A stretch of 35,313 nucleotides of DNA, taken from Anaerobranca californiensis DSM 14826. GTDB lineage: Bacteria; Bacillota; Proteinivoracia; Proteinivoracales; Proteinivoracaceae. Of this stretch, positions 1 through 8,056 are shown piece by piece; position 1 is the first letter of the stretch; each line of letters starts with the position of its first letter. A model generated the notes under the pieces. The model had not been told where the DNA came from and did no database searches. It saw only the letters and a list, made by a program, of their open reading frames with translations. A program made the translations under genes and the position numbers. The DNA lies in NCBI RefSeq assembly GCF_900142275.1, contig NZ_FRAI01000022.1, positions 1 through 35,313 on the forward strand, read 5' to 3'.

Positions 1-201
1 CAGCAGTAAAGTTGAAACAATTGAATCGAGAGAGTTATCATGAGGGCGACCAGTAGCTTTATTGTAGTGAAAATACCAATTTACAGGTATTAACTCAGAA
101 ATATTAATATATTGGTCAAGAAGCTCAAGTAAGTGAGGTTTTTGAACAACAAATTTATTAAAATCATCAATAAAATCAGAAAAATGAAGTTGTGTTATCA
201 T
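1..201 (-). CDS. Transposase, N-terminal part (runs off window)
   Basis: Sixty-seven codons are open from an ATG at 201 down to base 1 with no stop, preceded by a strong minus-strand ribosome binding site (GAAAGGAGATCC). The peptide starts MITQLHFSDF and continues with a helical segment and a basic 'NKATGRP' stretch before a run of hydrophobic residues. This is the general style of N-terminal domains of DDE transposases of the IS4/IS5/IS1182 kind, but the catalytic residues lie outside the window, so the family cannot be fixed. The gene is divergent from the sugar ABC operon. No terminal inverted repeat could be defined because only one end is present. A truncated or complete insertion sequence are both possible. 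Confidence 0.6.
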   Translation of the reverse strand, partial: MITQLHFSDFIDDFNKFVVQKPHLLELLDQYINISELIPVNWYFHYNKATGRPHDNSLDSIVSTLLL

Positions 202-365
202 GCAGGATCTCCTTTCACTTTGGTATGAATTTCAATATTTGGGATAATATACAATTCAACAAAAGTGGAGGAAAATCCTGCTGATATATAAGGTGAAACC
301 CTTTAAAATCAATAATTTTGGGGTTTTACAAAAGGCTAATATTAATTTTAGTAAGGAGGATTAAC

Positions 366-2060
366 ATGAACTTAACAACACCTTCTAGCAAAGTACCTAC
401 AATCCCTCCAATAAATTTAAAATTATCGACTGAAGGGAAAAAGATCTACTTAGTAGATGATAGTGTTTTGCTCTACTCTATTTCTGATGTAGGTAAAAAA
501 ATTAAAGAAGGTATTGTTGTTGTCGCCTCTCCTTTTATCCAAAGGATTCAGGATTTAATTGAAATTTCCCAGGATGAAGGAGTTAAAAAGAAAGCCCAAA
601 GGGCTCTAGCCTTTATTGAAAAACATAAAGGACATGGAGAAACTGGCTTTACTTTGAAGAAAAATACTTGGATTTTTGTGGATATCGATTTGCCCTATGA
701 AGGAAGAGATACCATATTCAAAGTATTTCAGGCCTTTAGCAATACCGTAAAAGAATCTGAAGTAATAATAACTACATCTGATGTAAAGGTACAGATTAAA
801 GCTGACAGGGAAAAATTACCTATTCTTAGGTTGTTAATAAAACAACCATTATTTAAGCGTTATGATTTAAAGGAAACTATATCAGCATATACATTTTTAG
901 CACCATTTTTAATTATTTTCTTTACATTTTTAGCTTTTCCCTTCTTTTACTCAATGATATTGAGTTTTTATGAATGGGATATGGTTAATCCCGCTAAGTT
1001 TGTTGGTCTTGCCAATTACAAAAGGGCGTTATTTGACGATCCCCATTTCTTCTGGGGAATTAGACAAACCCTCCTCTTTGTTATCATTGGAATGCCCTTT
1101 GGAATTACAGTTTCATTAATATTGGCCTTGCTCCTCAACAACAAATTGAAATTTAAAGAAGTTTACAGAACTGCTTACTTTTTACCGAATGTATTAGATA
1201 TGCTTGTTGTAGCAATAATCTGGGTATTTATCTATAATCCCCAATATGGTGTTTTGAAAACTGTTTTAGAAAGTATAGGGATCACTTATTTCTCTGAAAC
1301 GGGTATTTTAGGAAATCATTTAACGGTAATTCCAGCCATTGTTTTAATGACAACCCTTAAAGGGGCGGGGGGAGGAATGATCTTCTTCTTAGCTGCTTTG
1401 CAAAATATACCAAAAGACCTTTATGAGGCCGCTGAAATAGATGGAGCTTCCACCTTTAGACAGTTTAGAAGTATAACACTGCCGATGATTAAACCTATAA
1501 TGTTGTTCATGGTGGTAACTGGTTTTATAGGCTCCTTTGGTATGTTCACTGAAATATATGCCATGACCGGTGGTGGACCAACTATCCAAAGGGGAGCTGC
1601 TAGGGCCCAAGGAGAAGTTGTATTTTACGGTCAGCCGGGGACGGAAATTCCTGAAGGTACCAGGGTTGTCAAACCCCCAGCCTTTGATGGTGATGATACC
1701 TATGTTTATATCACCCAAAGGACTGTAACTATTCCCCAAGGAAGTAATCAAGTTACTGCCAGGGTAAGGGCTCAACACACAGGTGAGTATTATAATACCG
1801 ATCCTTATACCATTACCCAAATGCCTAACCCTCCTCCAGGGGTAGAGAAAGTAGAAAATATATCTCCAATTTCCGGTGGGAAAAATGGTGTAACTAGAAA
1901 TTTTACTAGAGTTATTGGTTATCATATGATGTCTATGGCCTTTTTAAGTGAAAGTCCCCAATTTGGTTATGCCGCAGCAATGTCATTTTTGATACTTTTA
2001 ATTACTTTAGTGATAACCTTTATAAACTTTAAATTCTTTGGCTCCGGTGTGGAGTACTAG
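366..2060 (+). CDS. Sugar ABC transporter permease (MalF/UgpA type) with an inserted extracytoplasmic domain
   Basis: Membrane subunit of a CUT1-type carbohydrate importer, 564 residues against about 300 for the family. The ATG at 366 follows AGTAAGGAGG and is preferred to an in-frame start at 318. Residues 1-170 are a soluble cytoplasmic extension that I do not recognise. Membrane segments start near residue 175 (AYTFLAPFLIIFF). The EAA loop that contacts the ATPase is at 354-377 (EAAEIDGAS...LPMIKP). The family motif TGGGPT (401-406) should run directly into a 'TRNFTRVIGYHM' type sequence, but about 103 residues (407-509) intervene. This insert resembles the N-terminal barrel region of phage baseplate J proteins: IPEGTRV, VTIPQGSNQVTARVRAQ, then PPGVEKVENISPISGG. 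It would sit outside the membrane, before the last helix. First gene of a permease-permease-binding protein operon; the partner permease starts 12 bases downstream. Confidence 0.93.
   Translation: MNLTTPSSKVPTIPPINLKLSTEGKKIYLVDDSVLLYSISDVGKKIKEGIVVVASPFIQRIQDLIEISQDEGVKKKAQRALAFIEKHKGHGETGFTLKKNTWIFVDIDLPYEGRDTIFKVFQAFSNTVKESEVIITTSDVKVQIKADREKLPILRLLIKQPLFKRYDLKETISAYTFLAPFLIIFFTFLAFPFFYSMILSFYEWDMVNPAKFVGLANYKRALFDDPHFFWGIRQTLLFVIIGMPFGITVSLILALLLNNKLKFKEVYRTAYFLPNVLDMLVVAIIWVFIYNPQYGVLKTVLESIGITYFSETGILGNHLTVIPAIVLMTTLKGAGGGMIFFLAALQNIPKDLYEAAEIDGASTFRQFRSITLPMIKPIMLFMVVTGFIGSFGMFTEIYAMTGGGPTIQRGAARAQGEVVFYGQPGTEIPEGTRVVKPPAFDGDDTYVYITQRTVTIPQGSNQVTARVRAQHTGEYYNTDPYTITQMPNPPPGVEKVENISPISGGKNGVTRNFTRVIGYHMMSMAFLSESPQFGYAAAMSFLILLITLVITFINFKFFGSGVEY
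1584..1892 (+). other. Baseplate-J-like domain inserted in the permease
   Basis: In-frame segment coding for residues 407-509 of the permease. It is a beta-rich, helix-poor stretch, visibly richer in G and C than the flanking membrane-coding DNA. Its pattern G-x-E-I-P-x-G-T-R-V, then V-T-I-P-x-G-x-x-x-V-x-x-x-V-x-A, then P-G-V-x-x-V-x-N-x-x-P-x-x-G-G is the hallmark order of baseplate J-like proteins. The domain is flanked by ACT threonine codons (1581-1583 and 1893-1895), with the 5-base word AACTA at both junctions (1580-1584 and 1892-1896). Removing it restores a normal permease alignment. Origin by recombination is an inference. Confidence 0.7.
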
Positions 2061-2071
2061 GGGGTGAACCG

Positions 2072-2914
2072 ATGAGTGTTGAAAGGAAAGATCTTTGGTA
2101 CTACATTAAGTATACATTAATTTATACACTACTGACTTTAGGAGCAATATTTGTCCTATTTCCCTTCTTTTGGATGTTATCAACTGCCTTTAAACCCTTA
2201 GGAACCCACTTTACCATTCCTATTGAGTGGATTCCCAAAAATCCCACTTTAGAAAACTACAGAATTGTCTTTAGGGAATACGCTTTTGGTAGGGCATTTT
2301 TCAACTCCTTTATAGTTTCCGTATCTGCGGCGATAATGGTTGCAACTATGTCTACTATGGCGGGATATGCCTTTGGGAAAAAAAGATTTCCCGGTAGAGA
2401 TCAGCTCTTTTGGTTGCTCCTTTCTACAATGATGATCCCAGGGTTGATGTTTATGATTCCCCAGTTCATTGTAGTTAGAAACTTGGGCTGGATGAATACT
2501 TACAGGGCTATGTTTTTACCCCATACCGCCAATGTCTTTTTCGTCTTTTTAGTTAGACAGTATGTAAAGACTATACCCAATGAGCTGTTAGATGCCGCCA
2601 GGATAGATGGTGCCGGGGAATGGCTGGCCTTTAGAAATATCATTTTGCCTTTGGCAAAACCAATTATCGCTACAATGTTTTTATTGACTTTCCAAGGACA
2701 GTGGACCAACTTCCTATGGCAATACATTGTGGCACCTAGGGAATCGATGATGACACTACCTGTTGCTTTAGCGAGATTCCAAGGACAGTATGGTACTTAC
2801 TGGACGTTGATTATGGCAGCAGGGTCTTTATCAATTATTCCCATAGCCATTATCTTCTTATTTGCCCAAAAGTATTTCATTGAAGGAATACAGATGGGTG
2901 CTATTAAAGGTTAA
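2072..2914 (+). CDS. Sugar ABC transporter permease (MalG/UgpE type)
   Basis: Second membrane subunit of the importer, 280 residues, the usual length for the family. It has about six hydrophobic segments, the first at residues 14-36. The EAA loop is at 174-197 (DAARIDGAGEW...LPLAKP), with D in place of the first E. The C-terminus 'YFIEGIQMGAIKG' is typical of this subfamily. The ATG at 2072 follows a GGGGGTG ribosome binding site 12 bases after the first permease. It would pair with that permease to form the channel. No domain insert is present here, unlike its partner. The substrate cannot be told from sequence alone; oligosaccharide or glycerol phosphate are the usual options for the group. 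Confidence 0.95.
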   Translation: MSVERKDLWYYIKYTLIYTLLTLGAIFVLFPFFWMLSTAFKPLGTHFTIPIEWIPKNPTLENYRIVFREYAFGRAFFNSFIVSVSAAIMVATMSTMAGYAFGKKRFPGRDQLFWLLLSTMMIPGLMFMIPQFIVVRNLGWMNTYRAMFLPHTANVFFVFLVRQYVKTIPNELLDAARIDGAGEWLAFRNIILPLAKPIIATMFLLTFQGQWTNFLWQYIVAPRESMMTLPVALARFQGQYGTYWTLIMAAGSLSIIPIAIIFLFAQKYFIEGIQMGAIKG

Positions 2915-2938
2915 ATTTAAAAAGAGGGAGGAGTTATA

Positions 2939-4225
2939 ATGAAAAGCTTTTCAAAAATTGTGGTTATTGCACTTTTAGCAGCCTTTGCCCTAACAGGTTG
3001 CTTTGGTGGAGGGAAAAGTTCTGGAGAATATGAATTACCTCCAGAAAGGCAACCAGGTACAAAGGTAGAACTTACTTTATGGGAAACTTATAACAATGAA
3101 GAACATGCAGTATTTATGGAGATAGTCAAAAAATTTGAAGACCAAAATCCTGACATTAAAATTAATGTAGAGAGAATTCCTTGGGGCGGTCACTGGGGAA
3201 GAATTGCAACAGGCCTTGCTGTAAATGAAACACCAGATATCGCCAGGGTAGATGTCGCTTATGTAGCAACCCTTGCCGACAGGGGGGCCATTGTTAACTT
3301 AGATTTATTAGGGGCAGACAAAGTAGTTAATGAGTATGTAGATGCAGCCATCCATTCCAATATTTTCCGGGGCAGTGTTTGGGGTTTACCTGATCAAACA
3401 AACACTACAGTCCTATTCTACAACAAAACTTTATTTGATGAAGCTGGAGTAGATTACCCAACCTTTGATTGGACTTGGGATGACTTAATTGAAGCAGGTA
3501 AAAAGATAACTGGAATTAGACCAGGGGTATATGGTTTTGCCATGGGCAACACCCTTTGGGAAACTTTCCCCTACTTTGGAACCTTTGGTGCTAAGTTTTT
3601 AAATGAAGATGGAACTAAGTGTGTTCTTGATTCCCCTGAAGGGATTCAAGCTCTAAGCCTAAAAGTTAGTTTAAATAGAGAGCATGGAATTGAAGCCGGT
3701 GCTTGGCGAGAAGGTGCTGTAGGAGCTGAAGATGGCTTTTTAGCCCAACAATATGCCATGATTATTACCGGTCCTTGGAAAATAGCGGAATACAGAAATG
3801 CTGGTATCGATTTTGGCATTTCACTAGTTCCTAGGGGACCTGCGGGAACTGCATCAAATGTAGGTGGTACCAATATGGTTATTTTCCGAAACTCTAGATA
3901 CCCAAGGGAAGCCTATCAATTTTTGAGATTTTTAACTAGTGTTGAAATGCAAGCTTTTTGGGCAAATGAGTTAGGTCAAATTCCAGTAAATAAAGGGGCC
4001 TTTGACCTTGTGGATACTGAAAAAAATCCATACTTAGAAGTACTGATGGAACAAGCGAAATACGCCATTGCCAGACCGGTTTTAGTTAACTACGCTAGGG
4101 TAGAAGAAATTATCAATGCTGAAATGGCCTTAGCTTTAAGGGGAGAGAAGAGTCCAGCCCAAGCTTTAAGGGATGCCGTTAGAGAAATTAACGAAGATCC
4201 CGATATTTTCCCTAAAAATAAATAG
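2939..4225 (+). CDS. Extracellular sugar-binding lipoprotein of the ABC importer
   Basis: Solute-binding protein of family 1 (MalE/UgpB-like), 428 residues. The N-terminus is a lipoprotein signal peptide with lipobox ALTGC, lipidated cysteine at 21, followed by a short glycine/serine linker. The mature domain begins 'VELTLWETYNNEEHAVFMEIVKKFE', with the family motif 'NPDIKINVERIPW' after it, and ends in a helical C-terminal lobe. It is anchored outside the membrane and delivers sugar to the two permeases encoded just upstream. A strong ribosome binding site (GAGGGAGGAG) lies 24 bases after the second permease. Having the binding protein last is less common than having it first. No ATPase gene follows, so a shared MsmX-like ATPase elsewhere is inferred. 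A terminator closes the operon. Confidence 0.94.
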   Translation: MKSFSKIVVIALLAAFALTGCFGGGKSSGEYELPPERQPGTKVELTLWETYNNEEHAVFMEIVKKFEDQNPDIKINVERIPWGGHWGRIATGLAVNETPDIARVDVAYVATLADRGAIVNLDLLGADKVVNEYVDAAIHSNIFRGSVWGLPDQTNTTVLFYNKTLFDEAGVDYPTFDWTWDDLIEAGKKITGIRPGVYGFAMGNTLWETFPYFGTFGAKFLNEDGTKCVLDSPEGIQALSLKVSLNREHGIEAGAWREGAVGAEDGFLAQQYAMIITGPWKIAEYRNAGIDFGISLVPRGPAGTASNVGGTNMVIFRNSRYPREAYQFLRFLTSVEMQAFWANELGQIPVNKGAFDLVDTEKNPYLEVLMEQAKYAIARPVLVNYARVEEIINAEMALALRGEKSPAQALRDAVREINEDPDIFPKNK

Positions 4226-4232
4226 TGTGAGC

Positions 4233-4271
4233 AAAAGCCTTCTTGAATGGAAATATTCAGGAAGGCTTTTT
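4233..4271 (+). terminator. Rho-independent terminator of the sugar ABC operon
   Basis: A 16-bp stem (AAAAGCCTTCTTGAAT with ATTCAGGAAGGCTTTT, one G-U pair) with a six-base loop lies 8 bases after the binding-protein stop and ends in a T run. Confidence 0.9.
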
Positions 4272-4349
4272 AAAATTTAGGTATTTTATTTAAAAACTAA
4301 TCATGCTAAAATAATATTTAGACTACAAAAAAATTAGGGAGTGGAGTTA

Positions 4350-5591
4350 ATGTCTGAAAGCTACCTTAGCATGATAAAAAAAATGTCCCCTAACTTAAGG
4401 TGTTATTTTTTCGCTTCATTTTTTGCTTATTTAGGTCTAGGGGCAGGCAATGTCTTAGTTAATCTTTTTTTAATGGAAAAAGGGTATGGGGAAAATGTCG
4501 TAGGGATTTTTTTAGCTATCAAACTATTTACAACGGGAATCCTTGCTTTACCATCGGGAATTATATGTAATAAAATGGGGTATAAATGGAGTCTAAAAAA
4601 AGGTTTATTTTTTATAGGTATAGGAATATTACTTCTCACCTATTTTGATGGCCTAGTAGCTGTATATCTAAGTAGTTTTTTGTGGGGTTTGGGCTTATCG
4701 GTATTTGCAGTTTCTGCCCCTCCCTTTATTCAAGATAATGCAGAAATGAAATACCGCCAGCAGGCCTTTAGCATTAACTTTTCAGTAATGATGTTTTCAA
4801 ATATGATGGGTAATTATATTTCCGGGAAAATGGCTGAAATACTCCCCTTTGAAATACTAAAAAATTATCGGGTAACCCTTACTATTTTTGCCCTTTCCAC
4901 CTTTATAGGGATAATATTTTTAATTAATATAAAGGAAAAAGTAAAGGGTGAAAAATCCTTTAATTTTAAAAATCACTTAATAGGAATAACATCCCTTGTT
5001 AAAAAAGATAATAATATTGTTAGACTATTGATTTGCCATGGTATAATTGGTATGGGGGCAGGTTTAATAGTTCCATTACTTAATGTATTTTTAAAAAATA
5101 ATGTCGGTGCCACTACTTCCCAAATTGGGACTATTATGTCTATATCCCAAACTACTACTGCCATAGCCGGCCTTATAACACCTTATATAGTCCTTAGATT
5201 AGGGAAGGTTAAGACAGTCACTTTTTTGCGACTCCTTTCAATTCCTTTTTTAATAGCCATCGCCCTGCTGCAAAACATTTATTTAGTTGCAGTAGCCGTT
5301 TTTGTAAGGAGTAGTTTAATGAATATGACCCACCCTGCAGAACTAGAATTTTCCATGGGTTTAGTTGGCAAAGATAATAGGGCTTTTTTAAGTGCACTTT
5401 TAAAAACAGTAGAAAGTGTAGGAAGGTCCTTTAGTGTATTGGCAGGTGGTTATATTATGGCAAATTTAGGTTATTCCCTTCCTTATTATATCACTTGTCT
5501 TCTGTATTTTATCGCAGTAATCCTCTTTTACAATTGGTTTAGTTCCGTAGAAAAGAATAAAATTAGCACAAAATTAACATTAAACAATTGA
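4350..5591 (+). CDS. MFS transporter
   Basis: Major facilitator superfamily membrane protein, 413 residues, with about twelve hydrophobic segments in two halves separated by a basic loop near the middle (NIKEKVKGEKSFNFKNH). The loop between segments 2 and 3 (GIICNKMGYKWSLKKG) is a loose version of MFS motif A. The ATG at 4350 follows AGGGAGTGGAG; a GTG nine bases upstream overlaps that site and is less likely. The substrate is unknown; drug or sugar efflux and solute uptake are all possible. It stands alone between a terminator and the trxB promoter, whose -35 box overlaps this gene's stop codon. Its protein is unusually rich in isoleucine and leucine with little charge. Confidence 0.88.
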   Translation: MSESYLSMIKKMSPNLRCYFFASFFAYLGLGAGNVLVNLFLMEKGYGENVVGIFLAIKLFTTGILALPSGIICNKMGYKWSLKKGLFFIGIGILLLTYFDGLVAVYLSSFLWGLGLSVFAVSAPPFIQDNAEMKYRQQAFSINFSVMMFSNMMGNYISGKMAEILPFEILKNYRVTLTIFALSTFIGIIFLINIKEKVKGEKSFNFKNHLIGITSLVKKDNNIVRLLICHGIIGMGAGLIVPLLNVFLKNNVGATTSQIGTIMSISQTTTAIAGLITPYIVLRLGKVKTVTFLRLLSIPFLIAIALLQNIYLVAVAVFVRSSLMNMTHPAELEFSMGLVGKDNRAFLSALLKTVESVGRSFSVLAGGYIMANLGYSLPYYITCLLYFIAVILFYNWFSSVEKNKISTKLTLNN

Positions 5592-5616
5592 CAAAAGTTA
5601 AATTAATTAGTAAAAT
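5588..5616 (+). promoter_or_regulatory. Sigma-A promoter of trxBA
   Basis: TTGACA at 5588-5593, a 17-base spacer, and TAAAAT at 5611-5616. The TGA inside the -35 box is the stop codon of the preceding MFS gene. Confidence 0.85.
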
Positions 5617-5629
5617 AATATTAAAAGAA

Positions 5630-5646
5630 ATACCCCTAAGGGGTAT
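5630..5646 (+). promoter_or_regulatory. CsoR/CstR-like operator upstream of trxB
   Basis: Perfect palindrome ATACCCCTAAGGGGTAT (7-bp arms around TAA), 13 bases after the -10 box, where a bound repressor would block initiation. The ATACCC/GGGTAT form matches known CsoR-family (copper or persulfide sensor) operators. A near copy lies before the polyferredoxin gene at 8009. No CsoR-family gene is in the window, so the binding protein is inferred. Confidence 0.65.
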
Positions 5647-5658
5647 AGGAGGGAAAAT

Positions 5659-6573
5659 ATGATTTACGATACTATAATAATTGGTGCAGGTCCCGCAGGT
5701 TTAGCTGCCGCTTTATATGCCGCTAGGGCAGAACTAAAAACCCTCTTAATAGACAAACAAGGTCCAGGGGGGCAAGCTGCAACTACTCATCTTGTAGAAA
5801 ACTATCCTGGAGTCCAATCTATTACAGGACCGGACCTAGCATCTAATATGTTTGCCCAAGTTATGGAATTAGGGGTTGAGCTAGTTGTAGAAGAAATACA
5901 AAATATCTCTTTAGATGGAAAAATCAAAGAGATAGTAACAGACGGTGGAGAATATAAAGGTAAAACTGTGATAATCGCAACAGGAGTTGAACCTAGAAAG
6001 TTAGGAGTTGCAGGGGAAATGACCTTTAGAGGACGGGGTGTATCCTATTGCGCTACCTGTGACGGGGCCTTTTACAAAGGCAAAAAAGTAGCTGTGATAG
6101 GAGGCGGAGACTCGGCGGTAGAAGAAGGAAATTTCCTTACAAGATTTGTAGATAAGTTATACATAATTCATCGCCGTTCTGAACTTCGGGCTACCAAAGT
6201 AATACAAAAGCGAGCCTTTGATAATCCAAAAATAGAGTTTATTTTAAACTCCGTAGTCAAGGAAATTAAAGGGGATAAAAAGGTAGAAGAGATTTTAATA
6301 GAAAATGTCGAAACTGGAGAAAAAACAAATCTAAAAGTAGATGGTGTCTTTATTTATGTAGGAAATAACCCCAATACAGAATTTTTAAAAGGTCAAATAA
6401 ATGTCGATGAATTAGGATATATTATAACAAATGAAGATATGGAAACTAATGTTCCAGGGGTATATGCTGCAGGAGATGTGAGGGTTAAATCTTTAAGACA
6501 AATTGTTACCGCTGCTGCTGATGGTGCTATTGCAGCAGTTAAAGCGGAAAAATATATTGAAACATTTAAATAG
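5659..6573 (+). CDS. trxB: Thioredoxin reductase
   Basis: Flavoprotein that passes electrons from NADPH to thioredoxin; 304 residues, normal length. The FAD-binding motif GAGPAG is at 9-14, the redox pair CATC at 131-134, the second dinucleotide motif GGGDSA at 148-153, and the HRRSELRA stretch at 171-178, whose arginines are typical of NADPH use. A late FAD motif ([10 protein letters not shown]) is near residue 270. The ATG at 5659 follows a GGAGG site just after the palindromic operator. trxA begins 13 bases after the stop, so both are co-transcribed. The operator suggests induction by thiol, persulfide or metal stress. Cytoplasmic. A ferredoxin- or other-dinucleotide-dependent variant is less likely given the HRR motif. 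Confidence 0.96.
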   Translation: MIYDTIIIGAGPAGLAAALYAARAELKTLLIDKQGPGGQAATTHLVENYPGVQSITGPDLASNMFAQVMELGVELVVEEIQNISLDGKIKEIVTDGGEYKGKTVIIATGVEPRKLGVAGEMTFRGRGVSYCATCDGAFYKGKKVAVIGGGDSAVEEGNFLTRFVDKLYIIHRRSELRATKVIQKRAFDNPKIEFILNSVVKEIKGDKKVEEILIENVETGEKTNLKVDGVFIYVGNNPNTEFLKGQINVDELGYIITNEDMETNVPGVYAAGDVRVKSLRQIVTAAADGAIAAVKAEKYIETFK

Positions 6574-6586
6574 GAGGATTGATATT

Positions 6587-6910
6587 ATGTCAAAAGCTTT
6601 AGAAATAACCAGATTTAATTTTAATCAAGAGGTTTTAGAAAGTGAAATTCCAGTATTAGTTGATTTTTGGGCTCCTTGGTGTGGTCCTTGTAAAATGTTA
6701 TCACCTATTATAGACCAATTAGTTGATGAGTACCAAGGTAAAGTAAAAATTGTTAAGGTTAATGTCGATGAAAACCCTGATTTAGCAGGGGCATATGGAA
6801 TTATGAGTATCCCCACATTAATACTTTTCAAAAATGGCGAAGAAGTGGAAACTATTTCTGGTTTTATGCCTAAAAACAAATTGGTAGAAAAAATAAATTC
6901 TAAATTATAA
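6587..6910 (+). CDS. trxA: Thioredoxin
   Basis: Small cytoplasmic disulfide reductant, 107 residues, the normal size. The active site WCGPC has cysteines at 32 and 35 with the usual preceding 'VLVDFWAP' strand, and the cis-proline motif 'SIPTLILF' follows. The ATG at 6587 has an AGGAGG site 13 bases upstream. An open frame extends further upstream into trxB but has no support as coding. It is the direct substrate of the reductase encoded just before it; the operon ends at a strong terminator after this gene. Confidence 0.97.
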   Translation: MSKALEITRFNFNQEVLESEIPVLVDFWAPWCGPCKMLSPIIDQLVDEYQGKVKIVKVNVDENPDLAGAYGIMSIPTLILFKNGEEVETISGFMPKNKLVEKINSKL

Positions 6911-6930
6911 TAATTGTAAAGGGATTATAG

Positions 6931-6970
6931 AATCTGAAATTACCAAAAGGTAATTTCAGATTTTTTTTTG
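6931..6970 (+). terminator. Terminator of trxBA
   Basis: A perfect 14-bp stem (AATCTGAAATTACC with GGTAATTTCAGATT), AAAA loop, then a long T run. A TTGACA word at 6968-6973 overlaps the end of the T run and may start the degV promoter, though no good -10 box sits at the right distance. Confidence 0.95.
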
Positions 6971-7073
6971 ACACTTTTTATTAAAAAGTAAAGTCTAACA
7001 TTACAAAAGCAATAGTCTAATTTTTAAAGGAAATAATATCTATAGGATTATTAAGTTACTGAGGAGTGGTGAT

Positions 7074-7922
7074 ATGAAAATTAAATTTGTGGTAGATAGT
7101 ACTTGTGATGTTCCTAAAGAATTAGTGGAAAAATACAATATAGCTGTTGTACCTTTGACCGTCCAATGGATGGGTGAAACCTTTAGAGATGGTGTAGATA
7201 TGACAAGTGATGAGTTTTATGACAAGTTAGTTAAAGTCGATGATCATCCTAAAACTTCCCAACCCCCAGTAGGTGAGTTTTATGAAGTGTATAAAAGGGC
7301 CTTAGAAGAGGGTTATGAAAAAATAATTTCTATACACATTACTTCAGGATTTAGTGGAACCTGTCAATCTGCTGAGACGGCGGCGGAGATGGTGGAAAGG
7401 GATAAAGTAGAAATTATAGATTCTAAATCAGCATGTATGGGTGCCGGGTGGCTAGTTATTAAAGGTATTGAAGCTATGGAAAAAGGGTTGGATTTTTCTG
7501 GAATAATTGCAGAAATTAAAAAGGCAATAGAAACAACTAGGGTGGTAATTTACCTTGATACCTTAGAATATGCCATAAGGGGTGGAAGGATTAGCAAGTT
7601 AAAGGGAATTGTAGGTTCCCTTTTAAATGTCAAACCAGTAATTTATTTTGAAGATGGAATGGTTAAAGAATACACAAAATCACGGGGTAAAAATAAAGCT
7701 ATTGAATCCTTTATCGATGCCTTTGAAAAACTCTTTGGTGTAGATCAAAATAAACCTATTAGAATTGCTTTAGCCTACGGGACAGATAAAGAATACGCCC
7801 AGGAAGTATTAGAGAAATTAAAGGAAAAATATAATGTTCAACAAGGTTATATTTTCCAAACAGGTATAGCCATTGCTGTCCATGGAGGACCTAATTTATT
7901 GGCAGCCTGTGGAACTTGGTAA
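7074..7922 (+). CDS. DegV family fatty-acid-binding protein
   Basis: DegV-fold protein, 282 residues, normal length. The N-terminus 'KIKFVVDSTCDVPKEL' and the central 'HITSGFSGTCQSA' are family signatures, and 'LDTLEYAIRGGRISK' plus the C-terminal 'AVHGGPNLLAACG' also match. These proteins bind a fatty acid and, in the FakB branch, present it to the kinase FakA for phosphorylation and phospholipid synthesis. No FakA-like kinase is in the window, so a FakB role is an inference. The ATG at 7074 follows GAGGAGTGGTG. It is a single-gene unit bounded by terminators. Confidence 0.92.
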   Translation: MKIKFVVDSTCDVPKELVEKYNIAVVPLTVQWMGETFRDGVDMTSDEFYDKLVKVDDHPKTSQPPVGEFYEVYKRALEEGYEKIISIHITSGFSGTCQSAETAAEMVERDKVEIIDSKSACMGAGWLVIKGIEAMEKGLDFSGIIAEIKKAIETTRVVIYLDTLEYAIRGGRISKLKGIVGSLLNVKPVIYFEDGMVKEYTKSRGKNKAIESFIDAFEKLFGVDQNKPIRIALAYGTDKEYAQEVLEKLKEKYNVQQGYIFQTGIAIAVHGGPNLLAACGTW

Positions 7923-7937
7923 AATATAAAAAAATTA

Positions 7938-7970
7938 GAAAAACAAGGGTTTTTAAATCCTTGTTTTTTC
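7938..7970 (+). terminator. Terminator of degV
   Basis: Stem GAAAAACAAGG with CCTTGTTTTTTC around a ten-base loop, ending in six T residues. Confidence 0.88.
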
Positions 7971-7972
7971 TC

Positions 7973-8001
7973 TTGACAGATAAAAGAAAAAAGTTTAATA
8001 T
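7973..8001 (+). promoter_or_regulatory. Sigma-A promoter of the polyferredoxin gene
   Basis: TTGACA at 7973-7978, 17-base spacer, TAATAT at 7996-8001. It lies directly after the degV terminator. Confidence 0.88.
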
Positions 8002-8008
8002 TATCTAT

Positions 8009-8025
8009 GTACCCTAAAGGGGTAT
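8009..8025 (+). promoter_or_regulatory. CsoR/CstR-like operator before the polyferredoxin gene
   Basis: GTACCCTAAAGGGGTAT, close to the trxB palindrome (arms GTACCC and GGGGTAT), 7 bases after the -10 box and so over the transcription start. A further half-like word ATAGGGT follows at 8024-8030. Its position and sequence suggest the same repressor as at trxB; no binding evidence is available. Confidence 0.6.
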
Positions 8026-8056
8026 AGGGTAAAAATTTTAAAAAGGAGGTAAATTC

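Noticed and set aside
1389-1925. 178-codon open frame antisense to the permease insert
   Set aside because: The sense strand shows a clear permease and inserted domain in frame; the antisense translation has no family pattern.
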